From positions 1-64,000 of the forward strand of contig NZ_WBMT01000026.1 in the NCBI RefSeq assembly GCF_008923185.1: a stretch of 64,000 bases of DNA, read 5' to 3'. The stretch is from Actinomadura rudentiformis. GTDB lineage: Bacteria > Actinomycetota > Actinomycetes > Streptosporangiales > Streptosporangiaceae. Position numbers and translations under genes: made by a program. The notes under the pieces are model-generated. The model saw only the letters and a list, made by a program, of their open reading frames with translations. It searched no databases and had not been told where the DNA came from. Below are positions 44,900-52,735 of this stretch, piece after piece (positions within the stretch are counted from its first letter, which is position 1; every line of letters starts with the position of its first letter).

Positions 44900-45487
44900 G
44901 TGGACAAGGACGAGGACGCCCAGCTGTCGCTGGCCAAGGACGCCGCGCCCGGCGCCGCGCCGCCCGGCACGACGCCGGGTGACCCGTCACCCCCGGGGCA
45001 GTTCCCCGTGGGGTCGATCGAGGGCTACGAACCGGCGCCGACCGCTCCGGCCGCTCCGGACGCCGCGGCGACCCCGGTTCTGGGCCCGCGGGCCGAGGCG
45101 TTCATCGGCGGCGCCGCCTACGGGGCGCTCGGACTGCTGGGGGCTCTGCTCGGCGTGGTCGGCTCGTTCCTCCAGGACTGGACGATCGGCTCGGTCCCGG
45201 TCGCCGCGGTCCTCCTGGTGATCCTCAACTTCGGCTTCATCCGGCTGGCGGGCTGGGCCATGGACGGCCGGATGGGCGCGGTGATCCCCACGCTCACCTG
45301 GACCGTCGTCGTGTTCATCGGGTCGCAGCAGCGGCCCGAGGGCGATCTGATCGTCCCCGGCACCCTGGCGGGCTATGTCTTTCTCATCGGCGGGCTGGTG
45401 GCCGCGGTGATCGCCGTCTCGATGGTGCCGTCCCGGCGGCCGCCCGGCGACTGGCTGCTCGGGAGCGCCGGCCGAACCCGAGGGTAG
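44900..45487 (+). CDS. Four-helix membrane protein, DUF6113-like
   Basis: The 195-residue protein has a disordered Pro/Ala-rich N-terminus of about 60 residues and then four membrane helices (GALGLLGALLGVVGSFL, VPVAAVLLVILNFGFIRLAG, VIPTLTWTVVVFIGS, GYVFLIGGLVAAVIAVS). I assign it to DUF6113 from its position after mshB and its topology. Function is unknown; linkage to mycothiol genes is conserved in actinobacteria as far as I recall. The following flavin reductase gene starts 14 bases after its stop. Confidence 0.75.
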   Translation: MDKDEDAQLSLAKDAAPGAAPPGTTPGDPSPPGQFPVGSIEGYEPAPTAPAAPDAAATPVLGPRAEAFIGGAAYGALGLLGALLGVVGSFLQDWTIGSVPVAAVLLVILNFGFIRLAGWAMDGRMGAVIPTLTWTVVVFIGSQQRPEGDLIVPGTLAGYVFLIGGLVAAVIAVSMVPSRRPPGDWLLGSAGRTRG

Positions 45488-45501
45488 GGCCGGGCCGCAC
45501 T

Positions 45502-46002
45502 GTGAGATCCGAGCCCCCCGTCGATCCGGCGCTCTACCGGCAGGTGGTCGGCCGCTTCGCCACCGGAGTGGCGGTCGTGACCACGGTGGCCGGCGGTGCC
45601 GACCACGCGATGACCGTGAACGCGTTCACCTCGGTCTCGCTGGACCCGCTGCTCGTGTTGTTCTGCGTCGAGAAGATCGCGCGGTTCCACGAGTTCGTGC
45701 TGGACAGCGGGCTCTGGGCGGTCTCGGTGCTCACCGAGGAGATGCGCGACGCGTCCAACTGGTTCGCGACCCGCGGGCGTCTCCTGGACGGCCAGCTGGA
45801 CGACTGGCCGCACACCCGCGGGCCCGTGACCGGCGCGCCGGTCTTCACGGCCGCGGTGGCGGCACTGGAGTGCCGCACACACGCCGTCCACGACGGGGGT
45901 GACCACAGCATCGTGGTCGGCGAGGTGCTCGATCTCGACATCCCCGACCCGCAGGGCAAACCGCTGATCTTCTACGACGGTACATACCGCTCGCTCGCCT
46001 GA
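45502..46002 (+). CDS. Flavin reductase-like FMN-binding protein
   Basis: The 166-residue protein is a single split-barrel flavin reductase domain: FATGVAVVTTVAGGADHAMTVNAFTSVSLDPLLVLFC, FAVSVL-like LWAVSVLTEE, and HSIVVGEVLDL near the end. Such enzymes reduce FMN or FAD with NAD(P)H for two-component monooxygenases. GTG start is inferred. Its last 31 bases overlap the end of the convergent MFS gene. Confidence 0.9.
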   Translation: MRSEPPVDPALYRQVVGRFATGVAVVTTVAGGADHAMTVNAFTSVSLDPLLVLFCVEKIARFHEFVLDSGLWAVSVLTEEMRDASNWFATRGRLLDGQLDDWPHTRGPVTGAPVFTAAVAALECRTHAVHDGGDHSIVVGEVLDLDIPDPQGKPLIFYDGTYRSLA

Positions 46003-47588
46003 TCGTCCGGGCTCGCCGACGGCGCCCGGTAGCGCTTGACGCCGAAGCACGCGGCCGCGCCCAGCAGGACGACGACTACCGGGAACAGCATGGTCGGCTT
46101 CATCGCGTCCACGAAGCCGTGCTTGAAGACCGTCTCGCCCAGTTGCTGGAGCTGCGGCGCGAGATCGGGCGGCGTCCCCGGCGGGAGCTGTCGCGGCGCG
46201 CCGTGCTGGCCCGCGCCGACCTCGAGCCCGCCCTTGGCCGCCTGTGCGAAGCCGTCCACGAACGGGGCCCGGGCTCCTGGGGGCAGCGCCGCCGAACGTT
46301 CAGCGGCCTGGTCCTTGAGCGCAGTCGCGAGCTGGTTCTGCAGGACGGCGCCGACCGCCGCGCTGCCCAGCACCGAGCCGACCTGGCGGACGGTGTTGTT
46401 GACCCCGGCCGCGGCTCCCGCCAGGCGTGGTGGAACGTTCCGCGTCGCCTCGGTGGCCATCGGCGCGAACACCCCGCCGACGCCGATGCCGCAGACCACG
46501 AACGGCGCCATGAACGAGGTCCACGGCGTGTCCACGTCGGCGACGGACAGGACCCAGAACGTGCCGATCGCGTACAACGTCAGCCCGCCCATCAGGATGA
46601 ACCTGCCGCCGATCTTGTCGGAGAGCCGGCCGGCCACCGGCGCCAGGAACATCGACACCACCGAGGAGGGCGCCATCACCAGCCCCGCCTCCAATGCGCT
46701 GAAGCTCTCCACCGACTGCAGGTAGATCGTCATCGGCAGGAACATGCCGACCATGCCGATCGAGACGGTCGCGCCGACGAAGTTGAGGACCGAGAAGTTG
46801 CGGTCCTTGAACAGCGCGAACGGGACCAGCGGCTCGCTGTCCTGCTTGCCGCGCTGGTGCAGCAGGAAGACCGCGAGGAGCACGGCTGAGGCGCCGAAGA
46901 GGCCTCGGATCCAGCCGTTCCAGTCGTACTTCTGGCCTTCGGTGAGCGCGAACGTCAGGCAGAACAGCGCCGCCGACGCCAGCACCACGCCGGCGAGGTC
47001 GAAACGATGCCGGACGGTGCGCGCGTTGGCGGGCAGGATCGGCACCGCCATCGCCAGCACCAGGATGCCGATGGGCAGGTTCACGAAGAAGATCCACCGC
47101 CAGTCCAGCGTGCTGACCAGCAGACCGCCCAGGGTCGGCCCGGCGATGGTGGACACCCCGGCGACCGCGCCCCAGACGCCGAGCGCGGTGCCGCGCCGTT
47201 CGGCCGGGAACGTGTCGATGATGATCGACATGGTCTGCGGCATCAGCATCGCCGCGCCCAGGCCCTGGACCGCGCGGGCGCCGATGAGCTGGGTCGGGTC
47301 CTGGGAGATCCCGCAGGCCAGGCTCGCCACCGTGAAGAGCGCCACACCCGCGATGAACAGGTTCTTCTTGCCCCACAGGTCGCCGAGCCGGCCCGCCGTG
47401 ATCAGCAGGACGGCCAGCACCAGGATGTAGGCGTTGTTCACCCACAACACCTGGTCCAGCGTCGCGGGCAGCTTGTCGATCATGTTGGGGATCGCGATGT
47501 TCACGATCGTGAGGTCGAGCAGGGTCATGAAGAACCCGAGGGACAGCGTGAGCAGGATCGCCCACGGATTGCCGCGCCACTTGCTCAT
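45972..47588 (-). CDS. DHA2-family drug exporter (EmrB/QacA type)
   Basis: The 538-residue protein has fourteen predicted membrane helices. Motif D1 (LDLTIVNIAIPNM), motif A (GRLGDLWGKKNLF), the motif C helix (GPTLGGLLV) and a GRLSDKIGGRF repeat identify the 14-TM drug:proton antiporters. A Pro/Gln-rich loop lies before the last helix. It overlaps the PadR gene upstream by 4 bp (ATGA), so the regulator and pump are coupled; substrates are probably lipophilic drugs. Confidence 0.93.
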   Translation of the reverse strand: MSKWRGNPWAILLTLSLGFFMTLLDLTIVNIAIPNMIDKLPATLDQVLWVNNAYILVLAVLLITAGRLGDLWGKKNLFIAGVALFTVASLACGISQDPTQLIGARAVQGLGAAMLMPQTMSIIIDTFPAERRGTALGVWGAVAGVSTIAGPTLGGLLVSTLDWRWIFFVNLPIGILVLAMAVPILPANARTVRHRFDLAGVVLASAALFCLTFALTEGQKYDWNGWIRGLFGASAVLLAVFLLHQRGKQDSEPLVPFALFKDRNFSVLNFVGATVSIGMVGMFLPMTIYLQSVESFSALEAGLVMAPSSVVSMFLAPVAGRLSDKIGGRFILMGGLTLYAIGTFWVLSVADVDTPWTSFMAPFVVCGIGVGGVFAPMATEATRNVPPRLAGAAAGVNNTVRQVGSVLGSAAVGAVLQNQLATALKDQAAERSAALPPGARAPFVDGFAQAAKGGLEVGAGQHGAPRQLPPGTPPDLAPQLQQLGETVFKHGFVDAMKPTMLFPVVVVLLGAAACFGVKRYRAPSASPDDQASERYVPS

Positions 47589-48223
47589 GCGTGCTCCTTG
47601 CCGGCATTGCCGCCGGTGTCGCTGCCCGCATCGTCGCTGTCGATGCGGCTGTTGATGACGACCGGTTCCCAGTCCACCCGGCCCGCGGCCATGTCCGAGA
47701 CGAGGCCCTGGACGTACTCCAGTTCGGTGCGCAGCTGGGCGATCTTCAGCTCGCCGTCCAGCAGCCTGCACCGTTCCAGCCCGCGCTTGCGCAGGGCGTC
47801 ATAGACCGTCTGCTCGGCCGCCACCAGGGCCTCGAGCTGCACCGCGCGGGAGCGCAGGTGGACGAGCGCCTCGGTGCGCGGCAGCAGGGTGATGACGGCC
47901 AGGCCCGCGCCGAAGAGCGGGAACTCCGGAACGTACCGGCCGAGCAGATCGCTCAGCCGGTCGGACGCAGCGTCCCGCCCCGCCTCGGTGATCTTGTAGA
48001 CGGTGCGCTCCGGCCGCCGGCCCTCGCGACTGGTCTCCATGGGCTCGATGAGCCCGCCGACGGCCAGCCGCTCGACCGTGTTGTAGAGCGAACCATGGGT
48101 CAGCTTCACCGCCACGTCGTACGCGCGGATCCGGATCTGCTGTTGCAGCTCGTACGGATGCATGGGCTGCTCGTGCAACATCCTGAGCACGATCAGCGCC
48201 AGCGGTGTGATGGGTCGTGCCAT
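47585..48223 (-). CDS. PadR-family transcriptional regulator
   Basis: The 212-residue protein has an N-terminal PadR winged helix (LIVLRMLHEQPMHPYELQQQ, LTHGSLYNTVERLAVGGLIE, REGRRPERTVYKITEAGRDA) and a long C-terminal helical dimerisation part, as in subfamily 2. It likely represses the pump gene that it overlaps, and itself, from the palindrome upstream, releasing on drug binding. The gene starts with ATG 48223. Confidence 0.93.
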   Translation of the reverse strand: MARPITPLALIVLRMLHEQPMHPYELQQQIRIRAYDVAVKLTHGSLYNTVERLAVGGLIEPMETSREGRRPERTVYKITEAGRDAASDRLSDLLGRYVPEFPLFGAGLAVITLLPRTEALVHLRSRAVQLEALVAAEQTVYDALRKRGLERCRLLDGELKIAQLRTELEYVQGLVSDMAAGRVDWEPVVINSRIDSDDAGSDTGGNAGKEHA

Positions 48224-48248
48224 GACATGTCAGCCTTAGTCCGATATT

Positions 48249-48270
48249 GATTAGTCCGTTCAGACTAATC
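48249..48270. promoter_or_regulatory. PadR operator palindrome
   Basis: GATTAGTC-N6-GACTAATC has perfect 8-bp arms, 26 bases upstream of the padR start; a third half-site (TTAGTCCGAT) lies at 48236-48245. The AT content stands out from the surroundings. Confidence 0.75.
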
Positions 48271-48312
48271 CAGATGGACGGACATGTCACGTGCTCGGGC
48301 GCCGGACGACGA

Positions 48313-48346
48313 CGAGGGCTCCCCACGCCGTTGTGGGAAGCCCTCG
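48313..48346 (-). terminator. Terminator after rocD
   Basis: CGAGGGCT-x-CCCAC pairs with GTGGG-x-AGCCCTCG, 40 nt past the rocD stop, separating it from the padR promoter. Confidence 0.8.
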
Positions 48347-48387
48347 TTCAGTCCCCGGTGAAAGGGGAGCTCATGCGGTGGAGAGTG

Positions 48388-49581
48388 TCAGCCCTTCAGG
48401 GCGATCTCCAGCTGGTCCAGCGCCCAGTCCAGGTCCGCGCGGCTGATGACCAGCGGCGGGGCGAGGCGGATGGTGGTCTCGTGCGTCTCCTTGGCCAGCA
48501 CGCCGAGCTCCATGAGGCGCTCGCTGACGGGACGGGCTTCGCCGTTCAGCTCGATACCGGCCCACAGGCCACGGCCTCGCACCTCTCGCACGACGTCGTT
48601 CGGCAGCCGGCCCAGGCGCTCGTGCATGTGCGCGCCGAGCTCTCTCGACCGCTGCTGGAACTCGCCCGACTTGAGGATCGCCACGACCTCGCGGGCGATC
48701 GCGCACGCCAGCGGGTTGCCACCGAACGTGGAGCCGTGCTGGCCGGGCTTGAAGACACCGAGGACGTCGGAGTCGGCGACGACGGCGGACACCGGCATGA
48801 TGCCGCCGCCCAGCGCCTTGCCGAGGATGTAGACGTCGGGCACGACGTCCTCGTGGTCGCACGCGAACGTCGTGCCCGTCCGGCCGAGGCCCGACTGGAT
48901 CTCGTCGGCGATCATCAGCGAGCCGTTCGCCGTGCACAGCTCCCGCACCGCGCGCAGGAACCCGCTCGGCGGCACGTTCACCCCCGCCTCGCCCTGGATG
49001 GGCTCGATGAGCACGCCCACGGTCGAGCTGTCCATCGCGGCCTTGAGCGCGTCGACGTCGCCGTAGGGCACCGTCCGGAACCCCGGCGTGTAGGGGCCGT
49101 ACGAGTCCTTGGCGTCGGGATCGGTCGAGAAGCTGACGATCGTGGTCGTCCGGCCGTGGAAGTTGCCTTCGAACGTGATGATGTTGGCTTCGCCGGCGGG
49201 GACGCCCTTGACCTCGTAGCCCCACTTGCGGGCGGTCTTGAGCGCGGTCTCCACGGCCTCGGCGCCGCTGTTCATGGGGAGGACCATGTCCTTGCCGCAC
49301 AGCTCGGCCAGCTCGGTGACGAACGGCCCGAACTGGTCGTGGTCGAACGCCCGGCTCACCAGCGTGACCTGGTCGAGTTGGCGCTTGGCGGCCTCGGTCA
49401 GCCGGGGGTTGCGGTGACCGAAGTTGACTGCGGAGTAAGCGGCGAGCATGTCCAGGTAGCGGTTGCCGTCCACGTCGGTGACCCAGGCCCCGTCGGCCTC
49501 CGCGATCACGATGGGGAGCGGGTGGTAGTTGTGCGCGCTGTGCTCCTCAGACATCGCCCGCAGTTCGTCGGCTTTGCTCAC
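48388..49581 (-). CDS. rocD: Ornithine aminotransferase
   Basis: The 397-residue enzyme is a class-III PLP aminotransferase with GSAEAVETALKTARKWGY-like NSGAEAVETALKTAR, FHGRTTTIVSFSTDP, PIQGEAGVNVPP, LMIADEIQSGLGRTG and the PLP lysine in YILGKALGGGIMPVSA. The pattern YSAVNFGHRNPRL is that of ornithine-oxo-acid transaminases, which turn ornithine to glutamate semialdehyde in arginine/proline catabolism. GTG 49581 has AAAGGAG five bases upstream. The divergent AsnC/Lrp gene probably regulates it. Confidence 0.93.
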   Translation of the reverse strand: MSKADELRAMSEEHSAHNYHPLPIVIAEADGAWVTDVDGNRYLDMLAAYSAVNFGHRNPRLTEAAKRQLDQVTLVSRAFDHDQFGPFVTELAELCGKDMVLPMNSGAEAVETALKTARKWGYEVKGVPAGEANIITFEGNFHGRTTTIVSFSTDPDAKDSYGPYTPGFRTVPYGDVDALKAAMDSSTVGVLIEPIQGEAGVNVPPSGFLRAVRELCTANGSLMIADEIQSGLGRTGTTFACDHEDVVPDVYILGKALGGGIMPVSAVVADSDVLGVFKPGQHGSTFGGNPLACAIAREVVAILKSGEFQQRSRELGAHMHERLGRLPNDVVREVRGRGLWAGIELNGEARPVSERLMELGVLAKETHETTIRLAPPLVISRADLDWALDQLEIALKG

Positions 49582-49764
49582 GACGCTCCTTTGCACCGGT
49601 CAGCCCGGCCGGGCCCCGGCCGGGGTCGCTGGTGACACCGGGGGGTGGCCCGGTGCCGACGGGGGTCGGGCCGACGGGGGTGGTGGTCATCGGTCCCGGG
49701 GCCAGCGTATGTTCGGGATTAACCGACGACCAATGACGAAAGAGAACTTGGGGGGAGATATTCA

Positions 49765-50220
49765 TTGCGTATTGACGAGCTTGACCATCGAATCGTTGCG
49801 CAGCTCCTCGAAGACGGCCGCGCGTCCTACGCGCAGATCGGAGACCGCGTCGGGCTGTCGGCTCCGGCGGTGAAAAGACGGGTCGACCGGCTCCGCGCGG
49901 ACGGCGTCATCACGGGTTTCGCCGCGGTCGTCGAACCGGCCGCGCTCGGCTGGACGACCGAGGCGTTCATCGAGATCTTTTGTACGGGGGCGACGTCGCC
50001 GGACGAGATCTACTCCAGCATCCGCAAGCACCCGGAGGTCGTCGCCGCCTACACCATCAGTGGTGACGCCAGCGCCCTCGTGCACGTCCGGGTGCGCGAC
50101 ATCCAGCATCTCGAACAGGCCCTGGAACGCCTGCGCCGCGAGGACAACATCACCGCGACCAAGACCGCGATCGTGCTGTCCCGGCTGATAGGCCGCCCCA
50201 TCGACGCCCCCGCGTCCTGA
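49765..50220 (+). CDS. Lrp/AsnC-family regulator
   Basis: The 151-residue protein has the AsnC helix-turn-helix (DELDHRIVAQLLEDGRASYA, GLSAPAVKRRVDRLRADGVI) and a RAM ligand-binding domain (VVAAYTISGDASALVHVRVRD). It starts with TTG, eight bases after GGGGGGAG. It is divergent from rocD across 183 bases, so an amino-acid-responsive activator or repressor of ornithine catabolism is likely; ornithine or arginine would be the obvious ligands (inference). Confidence 0.93.
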   Translation: MRIDELDHRIVAQLLEDGRASYAQIGDRVGLSAPAVKRRVDRLRADGVITGFAAVVEPAALGWTTEAFIEIFCTGATSPDEIYSSIRKHPEVVAAYTISGDASALVHVRVRDIQHLEQALERLRREDNITATKTAIVLSRLIGRPIDAPAS

Positions 50221-50250
50221 CCGCCGAAGTCGGAGCGGGCCGTGCCCAGC

Positions 50251-50301
50251 GCAGGGTCGTAGTCAGAACAGGGTCGTAGTCAGAGCAGGGCCGTACTCAT
50301 A
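50251..50301 (-). repeat. 17-bp tandem repeat, three copies, at a kinase stop
   Basis: GCAGGGTCGTAGTCAGA (50251-50267), ACAGGGTCGTAGTCAGA (50268-50284) and the more diverged 50285-50301 follow one another; the last contains the minus-strand kinase stop (TCA 50297-50299). On the coding strand every copy includes TGA. Confidence 0.88.
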
Positions 50302-51541
50302 GCAGAACTGCGAGGAGCACGAACGAGCAGACCGCCCCGACCACGACCAGCACGGTCATCGCGATCATCATCCCGGTGGAGTCCCGCCTGGGCGTGACCG
50401 GTGGCGTCTGATACTGCGCTTGGAACGGCACTGTCCCGTACGCCGGTGCGGCTCCCTGCATGGGCCACGCCGCTTCCGGGCGCGTGACCGGGGCCTCGAT
50501 CGGCGGCAGGATCTGCGGCCGTGCCAGGGGAGGGGGCAGCACTTGGACGCCGCCGGGGGTCGCCTTCTCGGCCACGAGGGGCTCCGGTGGGTCGGCTGGG
50601 TGCGGTGGCGGGAGCGGTGCCGGGGTCGGCTTCGGCGGGTCCGTCTCGTACAGCGGCAGCCGGGCGGCCACCGTTGCCGGGAGCCAGCCTTCGCCGGGCG
50701 AGTCGTGTTCAAGCTCGTCCAGAACGACTTCGACGGACGGCCGGTCGCCGGGGCTCGGCGCGAGGCACCGCTGGATCAGGCCGCGCAGGACGCTTGGGCA
50801 ACCCGCCAACTCCGGCTGGTCATAGGCGATGTCGTCCGCGCCGGATGCGATGCCGTCCGCGCCGGATGCGATGCCGTCCGCGCCGGATGCGAAGGCGGAG
50901 CGCCCGGTGGCGGCGTAGAACGCGAGACCGCCGAGCGCGAAGACGTCGGCGGCCGGGGTCACGTCATGATCCTCCGTCTGCTCGGGGGCCATGAACAACG
51001 GCGAGCCGGTCACCTGGACCGCCGCGGCGGCACGGGCCGTCCCGAAGTCGACGAGGGTGGGGCCGTCCGCCGCGAGCAGGACGTTGGAGGGCTTGAGGTC
51101 ACCGTGGACGAGGCCCGCCTCATGGAACTTCCGGAGCCCCCTGGCCAGCCCGGCGACCAAGGTCCGGACGGTGTCGGCCGGCAGGGGGCCGTGCTCGGCG
51201 ACGGCGTATGCCAGCGAGGGGCCCGGCACGTGCTTGGTGGCCACCCACGGGCGCTCTGGCCCGTCCGGATGCGCGTCGACGACCGTGGCGAGGTAGCGGT
51301 GCGCCACTCGCTGTGCCGCCCTGACCTCATCCTGGAGGCGCCGCCGGAACTCCGCGTCGCCCGCGAACTCCGAGTGCGCGACCTTGATCGCGAGCCACCG
51401 CCCGCTCTGCGTCGTGGCCAGGTAGACCTGGCCCACCCGGCCCGCGCCGATCCGGGCGAGCACCCGGTAGCCGCCGATAAGCGGCGGATCGCCGGCTTCG
51501 AGCGGTGCGAAGGCCGGGGTCGGCCGGTCAGCGGGCTGCAT
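50297..51541 (-). CDS. Membrane Ser/Thr kinase with non-RD catalytic loop
   Basis: The 414-residue protein has a kinase domain (ARIGAGRVGQVYLAT, WLAIKVAH, VHGDLKPSNVLL, LVDFGTARA, LFMAPEQTE), a Pro-rich linker and a single C-terminal membrane helix (MIAMTVLVVVGAVCSFVLLAV) with almost nothing outside. The catalytic HRD is HGD, so activation-loop phosphorylation may not be needed. Three ASGADGI-type heptads (21-bp repeats at 50828-50890) are inserted after the F-helix region. It ends in the 17-bp post-stop repeats. Confidence 0.9.
   Translation of the reverse strand: MQPADRPTPAFAPLEAGDPPLIGGYRVLARIGAGRVGQVYLATTQSGRWLAIKVAHSEFAGDAEFRRRLQDEVRAAQRVAHRYLATVVDAHPDGPERPWVATKHVPGPSLAYAVAEHGPLPADTVRTLVAGLARGLRKFHEAGLVHGDLKPSNVLLAADGPTLVDFGTARAAAAVQVTGSPLFMAPEQTEDHDVTPAADVFALGGLAFYAATGRSAFASGADGIASGADGIASGADDIAYDQPELAGCPSVLRGLIQRCLAPSPGDRPSVEVVLDELEHDSPGEGWLPATVAARLPLYETDPPKPTPAPLPPPHPADPPEPLVAEKATPGGVQVLPPPLARPQILPPIEAPVTRPEAAWPMQGAAPAYGTVPFQAQYQTPPVTPRRDSTGMMIAMTVLVVVGAVCSFVLLAVLL
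50828..50890 (-). repeat. Coding 21-bp repeat in the kinase gene
   Basis: GATGCCGTCCGCGCCGGATG (plus one base) occurs three times in tandem and encodes ASGADGI, ASGADGI, ASGADDI inside the kinase lobe. Confidence 0.9.
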
Positions 51542-51645
51542 CTGTGACCTCCTGGTGGAGTTTGTCCATGGTTCTATCGAAAATCCGCACCCGCTGTCAG
51601 GTCGTCATGCTCCGAGCCGGTCCGGGCCCGGGAGTTACCAGTAAG

Positions 51646-51651
51646 TAGGAT
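51646..51651 (+). promoter_or_regulatory. -10 element of the RraA-fold gene
   Basis: TAGGAT lies six bases before ATG 51658; no ribosome site is seen, suggesting a leaderless mRNA. Confidence 0.45.
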
Positions 51652-51657
51652 GCGCCC

Positions 51658-52137
51658 ATGGACTTCGCCACCGCTGACCTGATCGACGACTTCGGGGACG
51701 AACTGCAGAGCTGCGAGACGCAGTTCCGGCAGTACGGCGCGCACGCCGCGTTCGGCGGCCCGATCGCGACCGTGCGCTGCTTCCGGGACAACGGCCTGGT
51801 GAAGCAGCTCCTCAACACGCCCGGCGACGGCCGGGTGCTGGTCGTGGACGGTGGTGGCTCGCTCGCCTCCGCCCTGATGGGAGACATGATCGCGGCGTCC
51901 GCGGTGAAGAACGGCTGGGCCGGGGTCGTCATCAACGGCGCGGTCCGGGACGTCGCGGTGCTCCGGACGCTGGAGCTCGGCGTCAAGGCGCTCGGCTCCA
52001 ACCCGCGCAAGAGCGCCAAGGACGGAGCGGGTGAGGTGGACGAGCCGCTGGCCTTCGGCGGCGTGGAGTTCCGCGAGAACGACTGGCTCTACAGCGACGA
52101 GGACGGCATCGTCGTGGCGGCCCGCAAACTCGTCTGA
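51658..52137 (+). CDS. rraA: RraA-family protein
   Basis: The 159-residue protein is a single RraA/MenG fold: ATADLIDDFGDELQSCETQFR, GDGRVLVVDGGGSLASALMGDM, then GWAGVVINGAVRDVAVLRTLELGVKALGSNPRKS. It keeps the G-x-R-D element that binds metal in HMG/CHA aldolase members, so it could be either a regulator of RNase E or an aldolase; in actinomycetes the RNase E link is unproven. The short length matches RraA. Confidence 0.88.
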   Translation: MDFATADLIDDFGDELQSCETQFRQYGAHAAFGGPIATVRCFRDNGLVKQLLNTPGDGRVLVVDGGGSLASALMGDMIAASAVKNGWAGVVINGAVRDVAVLRTLELGVKALGSNPRKSAKDGAGEVDEPLAFGGVEFRENDWLYSDEDGIVVAARKLV

Positions 52138-52169
52138 CCGCGCCCTGTGCGCCATGCCTGAACGCGGTT

Positions 52170-52571
52170 TTATGTGAAGCGGTTGCCGGTCCCGCGCACG
52201 TCGCCGTCCGGACGGAACCGCAGGGCCGACCAGCGTGCGTCGACCGAGATCTGCCGTACGGGACGCCAGCCGTACGGGGTGAACGTGGGCCAGAGGCTGT
52301 CACGGTTGATGTCGGACGCGCCGCCCTTGGGATAGGAGACCCACAGCAGCCCGCCGGGGCGCACGGCGTCGATGGCCTCCTTGATGGAGGCGTCCAGCTC
52401 GATCTTGCCCTCCGCGAAGAGGTGCACCGCGTCGGCCGGCCCGGTCGCGGTGACCTCCGCCCCCTCGGGCAGCCCGCCGACCAGCTGCGCGTAGTCACCG
52501 GGCGCGTTGATCACGTGCACGGCGTGCCCGGGCTTGATGCCCAGTTTCTCGGCCACGGTCTTGGTGCTCAT
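52170..52571 (-). CDS. Small DUF3052-like protein
   Basis: The 133-residue protein starts VAEKLGIKPGHAVHVINAPGDY, with an internal GLPEGAEVTATGPADAVHLFA strand region, then IDAVRPGGLLWVSYPKGGASDIN. The start and the PGGLLWVSYPK element resemble DUF3052 and methyltransferase-like small proteins common in actinomycetes; there is no known activity. It is convergent with the RraA gene. Confidence 0.7.
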   Translation of the reverse strand: MSTKTVAEKLGIKPGHAVHVINAPGDYAQLVGGLPEGAEVTATGPADAVHLFAEGKIELDASIKEAIDAVRPGGLLWVSYPKGGASDINRDSLWPTFTPYGWRPVRQISVDARWSALRFRPDGDVRGTGNRFT

Positions 52572-52735
52572 GCCGCATCGATACCCGGCGTCGTCGCTGC
52601 TGACGCCCTCCGGAGAGGCTTCGTCGGATCTGTCGTCACCTGCCAGCGGCCTGCCGGGAACGTCGGCCAGAACAGCCCTTGATCATGAAAGGGGCCGTCT
52701 CTACCGTCTCGGATGACATGTGAGACAGGGGAGAC

